NCBI GenBank assembly: GCA_947631115.1
Contig: CANRKB010000007.1
Location: 1 to 64,000 of the forward strand
DNA: 64,000 bases
Origin: an uncultured Clostridia bacterium
GTDB lineage: Bacteria; Bacillota; Clostridia; Oscillospirales; Ruminococcaceae
Reading direction: 5' to 3'
In this document: positions 18,557 through 27,853 of the stretch, in pieces
Numbering within the stretch: position 1 is the stretch's first letter
How the letters are laid out: the number at the start of each line of letters is the position of its first letter
Notes under the pieces: generated by a model
What the model saw: the letters and a program-made list of their open reading frames with translations, nothing else
Databases searched by the model: none
Told to the model about the DNA's origin: nothing
Made by a program: the position numbers and the translations under genes

Positions 18557-19171
18557 ATGAGCAAAACAACTTGGAAAGGCGGAACGCTTTTAGCGCCCGT
18601 GCCTGTAGTTTTGGTGTCATGCGGGACGGTCGAAAAGCCCGCCGCGCTTACTGTAGCATGGACGGGAACAATAAGCTCCGACCCGCCGAGGCTTTATGTT
18701 TCAATAAGACCCGAGCGCAACTCCTATGAAATTATCAAAAATTCGGGGGAGTTCTGCGTAAATATGATGCCGTCCGAAACCGTCAGGAAACTCGACTATT
18801 GCGGCATTAAATCGGGAAAGAACGAGGACAAGCTCGTAAAGCAGAAGCTGACCGCATTGCCATGTTCAAAAATTTCCGCTCCGCAAATTGCACAAAGTAA
18901 AATTTCTCTCGAATGTAAAGTTGTCGACATTATCCCCCAGGGTTCGCACGATATGTTTATTGCGGATATTGCGGCGGTGAATGTAGACGACAGTATTCTT
19001 TCCGAGGACGGGAAACTGAAAATAGAACAAGCGGGACTTATCGCCTACGCCCACGGATCATATTTCACGCTCGGCAGGAAAATCGGCTCGTTCGGATTTT
19101 CATGTAAAAAGAAGCGCACGAAAAACGTTTCGGTTAAAGATCCGAAAACGCGCAAAAAGCTGAAGAAATAG
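18557..19171 (+). CDS. flavin reductase-like FMN-binding protein
   Basis: PVVLVSCGTVEKPAALTVAWTGTISSDPPRLYVSIRPERNSYE. Confidence 0.8.
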   Translation: MSKTTWKGGTLLAPVPVVLVSCGTVEKPAALTVAWTGTISSDPPRLYVSIRPERNSYEIIKNSGEFCVNMMPSETVRKLDYCGIKSGKNEDKLVKQKLTALPCSKISAPQIAQSKISLECKVVDIIPQGSHDMFIADIAAVNVDDSILSEDGKLKIEQAGLIAYAHGSYFTLGRKIGSFGFSCKKKRTKNVSVKDPKTRKKLKK

Positions 19172-19197
19172 CAGATGTTTAATTGCAAGGAGAAGAA

Positions 19198-19863
19198 ATG
19201 GTAAATATAGGGAACGAATGGGACGCGCTTCTTGCGGACGAGTTCAAAAAGGACTATTATTTAAAGCTGAGGCAGTTCCTTATTTCGGAGTATAATTCCC
19301 GGCGCATTTTCCCGCCGATGAACGATATTTTCAACGCCCTGCGCTATACGTCTTACAGCGATGTAAAGGCGGTAATTATCGGACAGGACCCTTATCATGA
19401 GATAGGTCAGGCTCACGGATTGTGTTTTTCGGTAAAAGAGGGAGTAGAGCCGCCGCCATCGCTTGTGAACATCTTTAAGGAAATTCATGACGAGCTTGGC
19501 ATTGAGCCGCCTAAAAGCGGAGAACTTACGAAGTGGGCGAAAAGCGGAGTGCTGCTCTTAAACGCAACTCTCACTGTACGCGAGGGGCAGGCTAATTCCC
19601 ATAAGGGCAAGGGCTGGGAGATACTGACCGACCGAGTTATAGAGCTGCTTAATGAGCGGGAACAACCGATAGTGTTCTTGCTTTGGGGAAGAAACGCCCG
19701 CGACAAGGCGCGACTTATCACAAACCGCCGTCATCTCATTCTGCAATGCGCCCACCCAAGCCCGCTTTCCGCATACAACGGCTTTTTCGGCTGCGGACAC
19801 TTTAAGAGGGCGAATGAGTTTTTAAAGGAAAACGGTATTGAGCCTATCGACTGGACGCTGTAG
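19198..19863 (+). CDS. ung: uracil-DNA glycosylase
   Basis: VIIGQDPYHEIGQAHGLCFSV, LLLNATLTVREGQANSHKGKGWE, HPSPLSAYNGFFGCGHF. Confidence 0.95.
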   Translation: MVNIGNEWDALLADEFKKDYYLKLRQFLISEYNSRRIFPPMNDIFNALRYTSYSDVKAVIIGQDPYHEIGQAHGLCFSVKEGVEPPPSLVNIFKEIHDELGIEPPKSGELTKWAKSGVLLLNATLTVREGQANSHKGKGWEILTDRVIELLNEREQPIVFLLWGRNARDKARLITNRRHLILQCAHPSPLSAYNGFFGCGHFKRANEFLKENGIEPIDWTL

Positions 19864-20050
19864 GCAGTTGACAGTTTACAGTGGACAGTATTCAGTTATG
19901 GTGTCCGCTTCGCGGACAATATTAGATTGTTATCGGACTTAAACGTTTTGGAGCGCTACCGTAAAAGTTATGCTCGTGTGCTGTTTAGCTAAAAACAATC
20001 CAAATCTTATCCGCCGCAAGGCGGATACCTTTTACTGCATACTGTAAACT
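19864..20050. repeat. nested inverted-repeat element, copy 2
   Basis: same architecture as 17764-18035: ggcagttgacagtttacag...agtattcagtta / tactgcatactgtaaactgtcaattgcc; attagattgttatcggact[t/g]aaacgttttggagcg; aacaatccaaat. Confidence 0.8.
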
Positions 20051-20463
20051 GTCAATTGCCAACAGGGGTTCGGGGGCGGCAGCCCCCCGCACTCTCCCCC
20101 TTCCCCTTCGGGGAAGGGGGTAGGGGGTTAGGGCGAGCAAACGTTATTTAGAAAAATATCGTTTGAAAAGAACCCCCAATGCATACTGTATACTTTACAC
20201 TGTCAACTGCCAACAGGGCGAGTAAACGTTATTTAGAAAAACACCTTTTCGGAAGTAAGAGGTTAGAGGTAAGATTTTAAATTAAAACGTTATCTGTTGA
20301 ATTTATTTTTTATCATCGGTAATACTATTTTATGTAATTTGACAGTTATTCAGGTCTTATTTTGTCACTAATTGCCAAAAATTACATCGGCTCTTGCATT
20401 TTAATTGGAAAAGGTGTATAATAAAGTAAGATTGAATTTTGAATAGCTCATAGGAGGTTTAAT

Positions 20464-20706
20464 ATGAAAGCATTCGGCATTTTTATGATAGGATTTCTTG
20501 CGGCTGCGGGAGGCGTTGCTGCGGCGACTTATCTCGCAAAGAAGAAGCTTGAAAAGGAAAATGAGGACGATTATTTCGACGCTTGGGACGACGAGGACGA
20601 CGAGGACTGGGATTTTGATTTTGACGACGACAGTTCTGTCGGAAACGAAGAAGCGGTTGAAAGCGCGGACGACATTTTCGGAGAAGACTCCGAGGATAAA
20701 GAATAA
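20464..20706 (+). CDS. single-TM protein with extremely acidic tail, hypothetical
   Basis: N-terminal TM then DYFDAWDDEDDEDWDFDFDDDSS; good RBS aggagg. Confidence 0.6.
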   Translation: MKAFGIFMIGFLAAAGGVAAATYLAKKKLEKENEDDYFDAWDDEDDEDWDFDFDDDSSVGNEEAVESADDIFGEDSEDKE

Positions 20707-20863
20707 GATCCCTGCTTATTAAAGAGAGCTTTTGTTGCGGCGTTTTGCGCTCAGTGTGACTGTTTGCGCAAAGCGCCTGTTTTTTTGTGAAAACCCCTTG
20801 AAAAAATCAATGGGTTATGTTATAATAATTTGTAGTGATTTTATAAAGAAAGAGGTGTTCCTT

Positions 20864-21010
20864 TTGAAGCATATTGTAACGGTAAATAAAGCGGATCTTA
20901 AAAAGAGCGCGGAAAAGGGCGGCTGCGGAAAGTGCCAGTCTTCTTGCCAGTCTGCCTGCAAGACATCCTGCACAGTTGCAAACCAGAAGTGCGCGTCTGT
21001 TGACAGGTAA
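20864..21010 (+). CDS. scfA: SCIFF ranthipeptide precursor (six cysteines in forty-five)
   Basis: TTG start; MKHIVTVNKADLKKSAEKGGCGKCQSSCQSACKTSCTVANQKCASVDR. Confidence 0.9.
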   Translation: MKHIVTVNKADLKKSAEKGGCGKCQSSCQSACKTSCTVANQKCASVDR

Positions 21011-21098
21011 AACTTAGCGAACAGAAAGCGCAGGTCAAGGCTTGCGCTTTTTGTTTTTGCAAAAAAATGATAATAAAATAGACGCTCTTTAAAGCCTT

Positions 21099-21302
21099 AG
21101 TCTGTATAAAAACCTATTTGTTGTTCTTTTCAAACGTAATTTTTCAGAATAACGTTTACTCGCCCCATCCCCCTGCCCCCTTCCCCGAAGGGGAAGGGGG
21201 AGAATGCGGGGACTCCGTCCCCGCAACCCCTGTTGGCAATATACGCATTGTCTGCCATTGGTGAATTATGATACAACGTTGATTAGGCTTTATATACAGA
21301 CT
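21099..21302. mobile_element. MITE-like repeat between scfA and scfB (204 bp)
   Basis: perfect 10-bp TIR AGTCTGTATA / TATACAGACT; interior shares aacgttattctgaaaaattacgtttgaaaagaac and G/C-rich modules with other repeats. Confidence 0.7.
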
Positions 21303-21344
21303 GAACAGACCGTTGATGAGGTCTGTAGTTATATGGAGATTAAG

Positions 21345-22706
21345 ATGATACATAAATTTAAACAGTTAGGACACAATATAGTACTCGATGTAAATTCAAA
21401 CGCAGTCCACGTTATGGACGACTGCGCGTTTGATATGATAGACCTGCTTGAAGTTCCTCTGCCCGAAAAAATGCCCGAGGAATTTGTCGGAAAACTTTCT
21501 GAATATCCCGAGGAGACCGTCAGGGAAACCTATGCGGAGCTTTTGGAGCTTGTAAAACAAGGCACGCTCTTTTCTCTCGACACCTACGAGCGTTTTTCCG
21601 ACACATCCGTAAAAAGCCCGATAAAGTCAATGTGTCTGAATGTCGCGCACGACTGCAACTTAAGATGCGAATACTGCTTTGCGAAAAAGGGAGATTTCGG
21701 CGGGAAGCGCGAAATAATGTCCCCCGAAATAGGAAAAAAGGCAATTGATTTTCTTATTGCAAATTCGGGAAACCGCGAAAATCTCGAAATGGACTTTTTC
21801 GGCGGCGAGCCGCTTATGGCTTGGGAAACGGTGACTTCAACCATCGAATACGCGCGTTCTCTCGAAAAGCGGCACGGTAAAAATTTCAGGTTTACAATTA
21901 CGACAAACGGAGTGCTTCTTGACGATGAGAAGATAGATTACATAAACCGTGAGATGTCGAACGTTGTGTTGTCGCTTGACGGAAGACGCGAGGTGACGGA
22001 CAGGATACGCACTTCTCTGAACGGAAAAAGCGTTTTCGACCTTATTGTTCCGAAGTTCCAAAAGCTTGTGGAAAAGCGCCCCAAGGGCAAGGACTATTAT
22101 GTCCGCGCTACGTTTACAAAATACAACCTCGATTTTGCGAATGATGTTCTTGCGCTCAGAGATCTTGGCTTTGACCAGCTTTCCGCCGAGCCGGTGGCTA
22201 CCGACCCGAAAATGGACTATGCAATAACTGAAAACGATCTGCCGACGGTGTTCGCCGAATACGACAGGCTTTGCGGAATAATGGCGAAACGCACCGAAAA
22301 CAAGTTCAATTTCTTCCACTTTATGATAGACCTCGACCAAGGACCTTGCGCGATAAAAAGGCTGAGAGGGTGCGGGTGCGGAAACGACTATGTCTCGGTA
22401 ACGCCGAACGGCGATATTTACCCGTGTCATCAGTTTGTGGGCATTGACGAATGGAAAATGGGCAGCGTCCTTGACGGAACTTTTAGCGACGACATAAAGA
22501 GCTATTTTGCCAAGACTCACATCTACAGCAAGAAAGGCTGCCGCGACTGCTGGGCGAAGTTTTATTGCTCGGGCGGCTGCAACGCAAACAGTTTTCTTTA
22601 CGAGGGCGACTGCCGCGCGCCGTACAAACTCGCCTGCGAAATGCAGAAAAAGCGCCTCGAATGTGCGATAGGGCTGGAAGTTGAAAAGGCGCTGTCTGAC
22701 AGTTGA
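21345..22706 (+). CDS. scfB: SCIFF-maturing radical SAM/SPASM enzyme
   Basis: radical SAM CNLRCEYCFA, SPASM-type CGCGNDYVSVTPNGDIYPCHQFVG...CRDCWAKFYCSGGC; adjacent to scfA. Confidence 0.9.
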   Translation: MIHKFKQLGHNIVLDVNSNAVHVMDDCAFDMIDLLEVPLPEKMPEEFVGKLSEYPEETVRETYAELLELVKQGTLFSLDTYERFSDTSVKSPIKSMCLNVAHDCNLRCEYCFAKKGDFGGKREIMSPEIGKKAIDFLIANSGNRENLEMDFFGGEPLMAWETVTSTIEYARSLEKRHGKNFRFTITTNGVLLDDEKIDYINREMSNVVLSLDGRREVTDRIRTSLNGKSVFDLIVPKFQKLVEKRPKGKDYYVRATFTKYNLDFANDVLALRDLGFDQLSAEPVATDPKMDYAITENDLPTVFAEYDRLCGIMAKRTENKFNFFHFMIDLDQGPCAIKRLRGCGCGNDYVSVTPNGDIYPCHQFVGIDEWKMGSVLDGTFSDDIKSYFAKTHIYSKKGCRDCWAKFYCSGGCNANSFLYEGDCRAPYKLACEMQKKRLECAIGLEVEKALSDS

Positions 22707-22979
22707 CAGTATATAATGTACAGTATTCAGTAATAGGTCGTCCACGCATTATGCTCTTCGGGCAAAACGCTACGGCGTATTTGATTTAGATTGTTTTCAA
22801 ACTAAAACGTTTTGAAACTGTCGGAAAAAATTTTTCCTTGCCCCGTAATTTCCCCCTATTTTAATTATTTCTTCAATTTTATGTCACATAAAAATCACAT
22901 TGACGGATTATAATCAAATCAGAAACCGAGATATACAAAGTTCATTCCCTTAAATGGGATTTTAGAAAGGATCTTAGAC

Positions 22980-24233
22980 ATGAACGACTATAATGAAAAC
23001 AACAATGAATTTAAAACGCCGTCAAAACCGCGCAAGGAACATCTTACCGCAAAGGTTGCGGCGCTTATTGCGGCAGTCGCTATCGTAGGCGGCGGTTCGG
23101 GTTTTGCGGGAACTTATTTCGCAAGCAAACAGTTTGCGAACACCGCCGTTGAGGACGAAGTTGTAAATACGGACGACTTACCGCCTGTTGATGACGAAGA
23201 AGAAAACAAGACCACTCCCACGCTCGACGACCTCCAGGCGGAAGTTTCCGCTCCCACGGCTAATACCGAGATAGAATACAACAGCGACGGCACTTATAAG
23301 TACACGCGGGATCTCGTACAAGCGGTTTCGGACAGCGTCGTATATATTGACGTTTCGATAAACTACAACGGCTCGAAAACTCTGTACAGCAGAGGAAGCG
23401 GCGTTATTATCTCCAAAAACGGTTATATCATAACGAACAACCACGTTGTTGAAAGCGGAGATTATTTCTCCGTTAAGGTCAATGACAATGCGCACGACGG
23501 CGAGTCTAAAACCTATGACGCAAAGCTTATAGGAATGGACAGCGACACCGACCTTGCGGTCTTGAAAATTGAAGCGGACGATCTTCCCGCGGCTGTTTTG
23601 GGAGATTCCGACAAGCTCCATATAGGCGACGACTGCTTTGCTATAGGAAATCCTCTCGGACTTGAAACATCTGTTTCAAAGGGCATTATTTCGGGACTTA
23701 ACCGTCAGGTCAACACCGCGAATTACGCGCTTACTTCGATACAGACCGACGCCGCTATAAACAGCGGAAACTCGGGCGGCGGACTTTTCAACGGTTATGG
23801 AGAGGTTATAGGCATTGTAAATGAAAAGTATGTTTCGAGCTATGCGGAAAGCCTTGGCTTTGCAATAACGATAAACGACGCCAAGAGCGTTATTGAAGAC
23901 CTTATTTCAAAGGGATATGTTTCGGGCAGAGCGCTTCTCGGAATTACCTACACCCTTATACCCGAATCATATGCAAGCAGATACGGCATACCCGCGGGAA
24001 TGCAGGTAAAGTCTATAGACAGCTCGCTTGCTATATCCAAGAGCGGACTTAAAGTAGGCGACACCATAACCGAGATAGACGGAGAGTCCGTTATCACGGG
24101 CGACGTAAGCAAGATCCTTGCGGCAAAGAAACCCGGCGATAAAGTTGAACTTACCGTAGTCCGCAGCGGAAACTCGACTAACAAGACCGTAAAGATAGAA
24201 GTAGTTCTTTCGGAGAATACGGGCAACACCTGA
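22980..24233 (+). CDS. HtrA/DegP-like S1C serine protease with PDZ domain
   Basis: ITNNHVV, DTDLAVLKI, NSGNSGGGL catalytic triad context; C-terminal PDZ. Confidence 0.9.
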   Translation: MNDYNENNNEFKTPSKPRKEHLTAKVAALIAAVAIVGGGSGFAGTYFASKQFANTAVEDEVVNTDDLPPVDDEEENKTTPTLDDLQAEVSAPTANTEIEYNSDGTYKYTRDLVQAVSDSVVYIDVSINYNGSKTLYSRGSGVIISKNGYIITNNHVVESGDYFSVKVNDNAHDGESKTYDAKLIGMDSDTDLAVLKIEADDLPAAVLGDSDKLHIGDDCFAIGNPLGLETSVSKGIISGLNRQVNTANYALTSIQTDAAINSGNSGGGLFNGYGEVIGIVNEKYVSSYAESLGFAITINDAKSVIEDLISKGYVSGRALLGITYTLIPESYASRYGIPAGMQVKSIDSSLAISKSGLKVGDTITEIDGESVITGDVSKILAAKKPGDKVELTVVRSGNSTNKTVKIEVVLSENTGNT

Positions 24234-24235
24234 TT

Positions 24236-24780
24236 TAGAGGTAAGAGTGTAAGCGCATTATCCGCCTTACGGCGGATAACGCTGTAAGAGGTAAGAATTT
24301 CAAGGAACTTTTGAAAGATAAAGTTTTTTGGTGTTCAGAGAAAGAGGCTAGAGGCTAGAGTTAAAACCCCAGCCTCTTTTTTCTGTTTATAAGTTATGTT
24401 CAGCGGAGAGTTTTGGCTGTTACTGACTACAGCGTTGTACGCGAAGCGTTCAATGTGTCCACTATACCCTGTCAACTGCGCGACAGGCGGGTCGCAGGGC
24501 GCGCCCGGCGCCCCGCTATTCCCCCTTCCCCTTTTAGAGATAAGAAATTAGAGGTAAGAGGTTAGAGTTTGAGAGGAGAGGTTATTCGATTTTCGTAAGT
24601 ATTCCAGCCTCCGGCTTCTTACATCTTACCTCTAACCTCTGGAAGCCGGGGCAGCGGGGGCGGCATCCCCCGCACTTTCCCCCTTCCCCTTCGGGAAAGG
24701 GGGCAGGGGGATAGGGCGAAAAAACGTTATTGAGATAAACAACGTTTGAAAAGAATCACAAATATGTTAAGCGTAAAACT
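24236..24780. repeat. composite intergenic repeat cluster
   Basis: agaggttagaggtaagag motifs, ccgccttacggcgg palindrome, tactgactacagcgttgtacgcgaagcgttcaatg, cccccttccccttcgggaaagggggcaggggg, aacgttattgagataaacaacgtttgaaaagaa. Confidence 0.75.
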
Positions 24781-24887
24781 TAAAAAGGTTTTCCCCTTGA
24801 ATATTATCTTTAGACCGACTTATTCGTCGGTCTAATTTTATCCCTTTATGCATATAAATAGACAAGTATCTTAAAGGGAGTGTTTAT

Positions 24888-25172
24888 ATGGGGATATTAT
24901 ACGACAGGCTTGTTGCGCTAGACGAGCTGTCATCACGCGAATGTGTGATAACTATACGCATAAATTCTTTCTCCGATATGTCGGAGATCTACATTGAAAA
25001 CTGTCGGAAAGTTTTGTCCTGTGACGAGGAATTTATAACGCTCGGCGTTTGCAAAACGGACATACGCATTTCGGGAACGCCGCTGGTGCTGGAAAATTTC
25101 GGCGTGGGCGGAGTCAAAATAACCGGGAAAATTTCCTCGGTGGATCTTGACTGTTCGGGAGGAAAGTCATGA
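24888..25172 (+). CDS. yqfC: YabP/YqfC-family sporulation protein
   Basis: EFITLGVCKTDIRISGTPLVLENFGVGGVKITGKI; adjacent to yqfD. Confidence 0.75.
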   Translation: MGILYDRLVALDELSSRECVITIRINSFSDMSEIYIENCRKVLSCDEEFITLGVCKTDIRISGTPLVLENFGVGGVKITGKISSVDLDCSGGKS

Positions 25173-26332
25173 AAAAAGAAAAGCGCTCCGACTTGTTTTT
25201 CGGAACAGTCGGTTTTTCGGGCATAGGCGGGTTTCAGGAAAACCTTGTGACGGCGCTTCTTGAAAGCGATATTCCCATAAGAAAACTTAAAGTTTCGGGA
25301 GCGGAGATAAGCGGAGAGGTGTCGCCGTTCAATTATTACAAGACGGCTTTACTTGCACGGAAAAACGGCGTAAGGATACGCGCGGGGAAGCGCAGAGGCT
25401 TATATTTCACCTTGTATAAATACCGCGCCAGAGCGGGGCTTTACGTGGGACTTCTCGTGTTTATACTGATAATATCCGTTTTCGGAACAAAGGTTCTGGA
25501 TATACAGTATGACGGCGAGGCGACCGCTTCAGAGATAAATCCCATTCTCGAAGAATGCGGGATAGGGATAGGCAAGAGCGTTTCAAAAATAAACTTTTCC
25601 GAAGCCGAACAGCGCATAATGCTCGAAGTTCCCGGCTGCGCATGGGCGGACGTTTCGTGCGAGGGGTTCAGGCTGAAAATAGAGGTGCATAAAGGAATAG
25701 AACCGCCCGAACTGGAAACCGCAGAGCCGAGAAATATTGTAGCTTCACATTCTGCGGTCATCATTTCGCAGATCGTCCGAAAGGGCGGCTCGGTAGTTAG
25801 CGTCGGAAGCGGCGTCAACGAGGGGGACTTGCTTGTTTCGGGAACAGTCTTTGACGGTGAAAATAAAACGATGTTCATACATTCGGACGCGGAAATAATC
25901 GGAGAATTTACGGAAACGAAAGAGTTTTTTGTTCCGTACAGTGAGACCGTAATGCGCGCGGAAGGCGAACAAAAGCGCTTTAGCTATCTTATTTTCGGAG
26001 ACGACGAATATCCGCTTTTCTTCGGCAGGGCGTTTGCCGAAAACTCGCTTTATTCCGAAGAAACAAAACTGATATTAAACGGAAATGTAAAAATAAGGAC
26101 GGAAATATTTACTGAGTATGTTCCCAAAGAAATAAAAAGAAGTCCCGAAAACGTCGTTTCGGAACTTAAAAAACAGATAGCGCTCTTTGAAGAGAATTTC
26201 TACAATGACTTCGATATAGTAACTTCAAACGAAAGATACTATCCCGAAGAAGACGGCATAAGGGTCATGGTGGATTATACTCTTCGCGGAGATATAGCGA
26301 AGCCTGTTGAAATAGAAATGGATCTGGGCTGA
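25169..26332 (+). CDS. yqfD: sporulation protein YqfD
   Basis: single TM with large extracytoplasmic part; RIRAGKRRGLYFTLYKYRARAGLYVG; overlaps yqfC. Confidence 0.75.
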   Translation: MKKEKRSDLFFGTVGFSGIGGFQENLVTALLESDIPIRKLKVSGAEISGEVSPFNYYKTALLARKNGVRIRAGKRRGLYFTLYKYRARAGLYVGLLVFILIISVFGTKVLDIQYDGEATASEINPILEECGIGIGKSVSKINFSEAEQRIMLEVPGCAWADVSCEGFRLKIEVHKGIEPPELETAEPRNIVASHSAVIISQIVRKGGSVVSVGSGVNEGDLLVSGTVFDGENKTMFIHSDAEIIGEFTETKEFFVPYSETVMRAEGEQKRFSYLIFGDDEYPLFFGRAFAENSLYSEETKLILNGNVKIRTEIFTEYVPKEIKRSPENVVSELKKQIALFEENFYNDFDIVTSNERYYPEEDGIRVMVDYTLRGDIAKPVEIEMDLG

Positions 26333-26348
26333 GAGCATTAAGCCTTTT

Positions 26349-27851
26349 TCAGTTCGTTTTATACAGCGCCGTCTGCCCTATAAGCCTCGGAACGCTGAAA
26401 TATGCGAACTTGTCGTCATAGCCGTCAAGTTTTTTCATCATCTTTAAATAATCATCAAGATCGTGAGAAGAATAACCGCTTTCTTTAAGGCTCGCTGCGG
26501 GGGCTAATGCGGAATAGCCGAGCTCGCCGAACGCTTCGGTATCCAGCTCTTCGATTGCACCGCTCTGATATGCGGCTATGTTGTACCTTGCGATCTGCCC
26601 GTCAACGTCCCCGAAGCATAAAACTGCGAACATTGCCGCAAATGAAATGAAAACAGCTTTCCAACAGCAGAAGTCTTTGAACTGCATTACGATAACGATA
26701 ACAAAAATTATCGCAAGCAATATCATAAACCACGAGGTGTAAATGCGAAGCGGCGTCATTCCGAGACTGCTTATATACATTATCATTTTGACAAGAGCGG
26801 TTGTTATAATTCCGAGCGTACATAAGCATAGCATGACGGTATAGATTTTCAGAGCTTTCGGTTTTTTGTCGTCGTTAAGGCGCTTGGTAAACGTCTGCAT
26901 AAGAACGATAACGCCAAGGTTTATAACGGCTATAATTACAAGCTCGAAAAATCCGCTTCTTGCGAAATCGGAGAGTTTCGAGGGAGTGTTAAGCGAAGAA
27001 TTGAAAATACGCGAGATCTGAATACCGATATAGAAAAGGTAGAACACGCAAGCGGGCGTTACGGCTACATATCCCGCAATCGGCGGAAACACGCGGTATT
27101 CCGGTTCGCCCATACTGTATGACGGGGCGCTTTTTTCCGCCGAGTAAAGCGCCCCCGACATATAGAGCGCAATGGGAATGGCAAAGATTATTTCGGGAAT
27201 TATACTTAGCGAGATAGGCGGCAAACTTTTAATTATGTTCAACATAAAGCCGCCGAAAATATCGTCGCTTGACATCAGAAGTCCTACTGCCGCAAGCGTA
27301 AGAGGAACTGCGAGCAGCAGACCCAGAAGCACGAACAAAACGTTTTTAGCGCGTTTCTTGCCGCTGAAGATCGAAAATGCAGCAGGAAACGCCTTTGCAA
27401 AGTTCATAAACGGGCGGACGATGACGGCTTGAAGCGCGTCAAGAACAAAGTGTCTGCCGAAAAGTTCCGCTCCGCTTATTGTTATAAGCAGATAAAAATC
27501 GAGCAAAAAAACGAAGCACGCCGAGAGAAAATTTATAAACACATTCGCGCAGAAAAACGGCGAAAGGCTGAACAGCTCGGCAATTACAAAAACGGCGATA
27601 CGGCTTTTTGAAACGGACATTTTTTTCGCCTTTACGAAAACTGCTCCCGCTATTCCGCTCAAAAACCAGAATATTCCTCCCCAGACGCCTCCCGCGTATT
27701 TAAACGCGAAATGAGTGAACACAAATCCCAGTGCGAACATTATCCATGCCGCGACCGCTTCGCTAAGCGGGAACTTTAAATTTTCACCGCTTCTTGCGGG
27801 GGCGTTTGCTTGTTCAAAATTATTATTCGGCTTGTTAAGTTGGTTTTCCAT
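26349..27851 (-). CDS. multi-spanning membrane protein (DUF4153/DUF4173-like)
   Basis: many TM helices, YIGIQISRIFNSSLNTPSKLSDFARSGFFELVIIAVINL. Confidence 0.6.
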   Translation of the reverse strand: MENQLNKPNNNFEQANAPARSGENLKFPLSEAVAAWIMFALGFVFTHFAFKYAGGVWGGIFWFLSGIAGAVFVKAKKMSVSKSRIAVFVIAELFSLSPFFCANVFINFLSACFVFLLDFYLLITISGAELFGRHFVLDALQAVIVRPFMNFAKAFPAAFSIFSGKKRAKNVLFVLLGLLLAVPLTLAAVGLLMSSDDIFGGFMLNIIKSLPPISLSIIPEIIFAIPIALYMSGALYSAEKSAPSYSMGEPEYRVFPPIAGYVAVTPACVFYLFYIGIQISRIFNSSLNTPSKLSDFARSGFFELVIIAVINLGVIVLMQTFTKRLNDDKKPKALKIYTVMLCLCTLGIITTALVKMIMYISSLGMTPLRIYTSWFMILLAIIFVIVIVMQFKDFCCWKAVFISFAAMFAVLCFGDVDGQIARYNIAAYQSGAIEELDTEAFGELGYSALAPAASLKESGYSSHDLDDYLKMMKKLDGYDDKFAYFSVPRLIGQTALYKTN

Positions 27852-27853
27852 AA

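Noticed and set aside
21099-21302. target-site duplication around the scfA-scfB repeat
   Set aside because: Flanks (..gcctt / gaac..) do not show a convincing direct duplication, so the transposition mechanism is not claimed.
21837-22745. 302-aa minus-strand ORF opposite scfB
   Set aside because: Antisense shadow ORF of the clearly identified radical SAM enzyme.
24813-24880. sigma-E promoter upstream of yqfC
   Set aside because: CATATAAA could be a -10 element but the -35 is unconvincing by eye; only a gaccgacttattcgtcggtc hairpin is certain.
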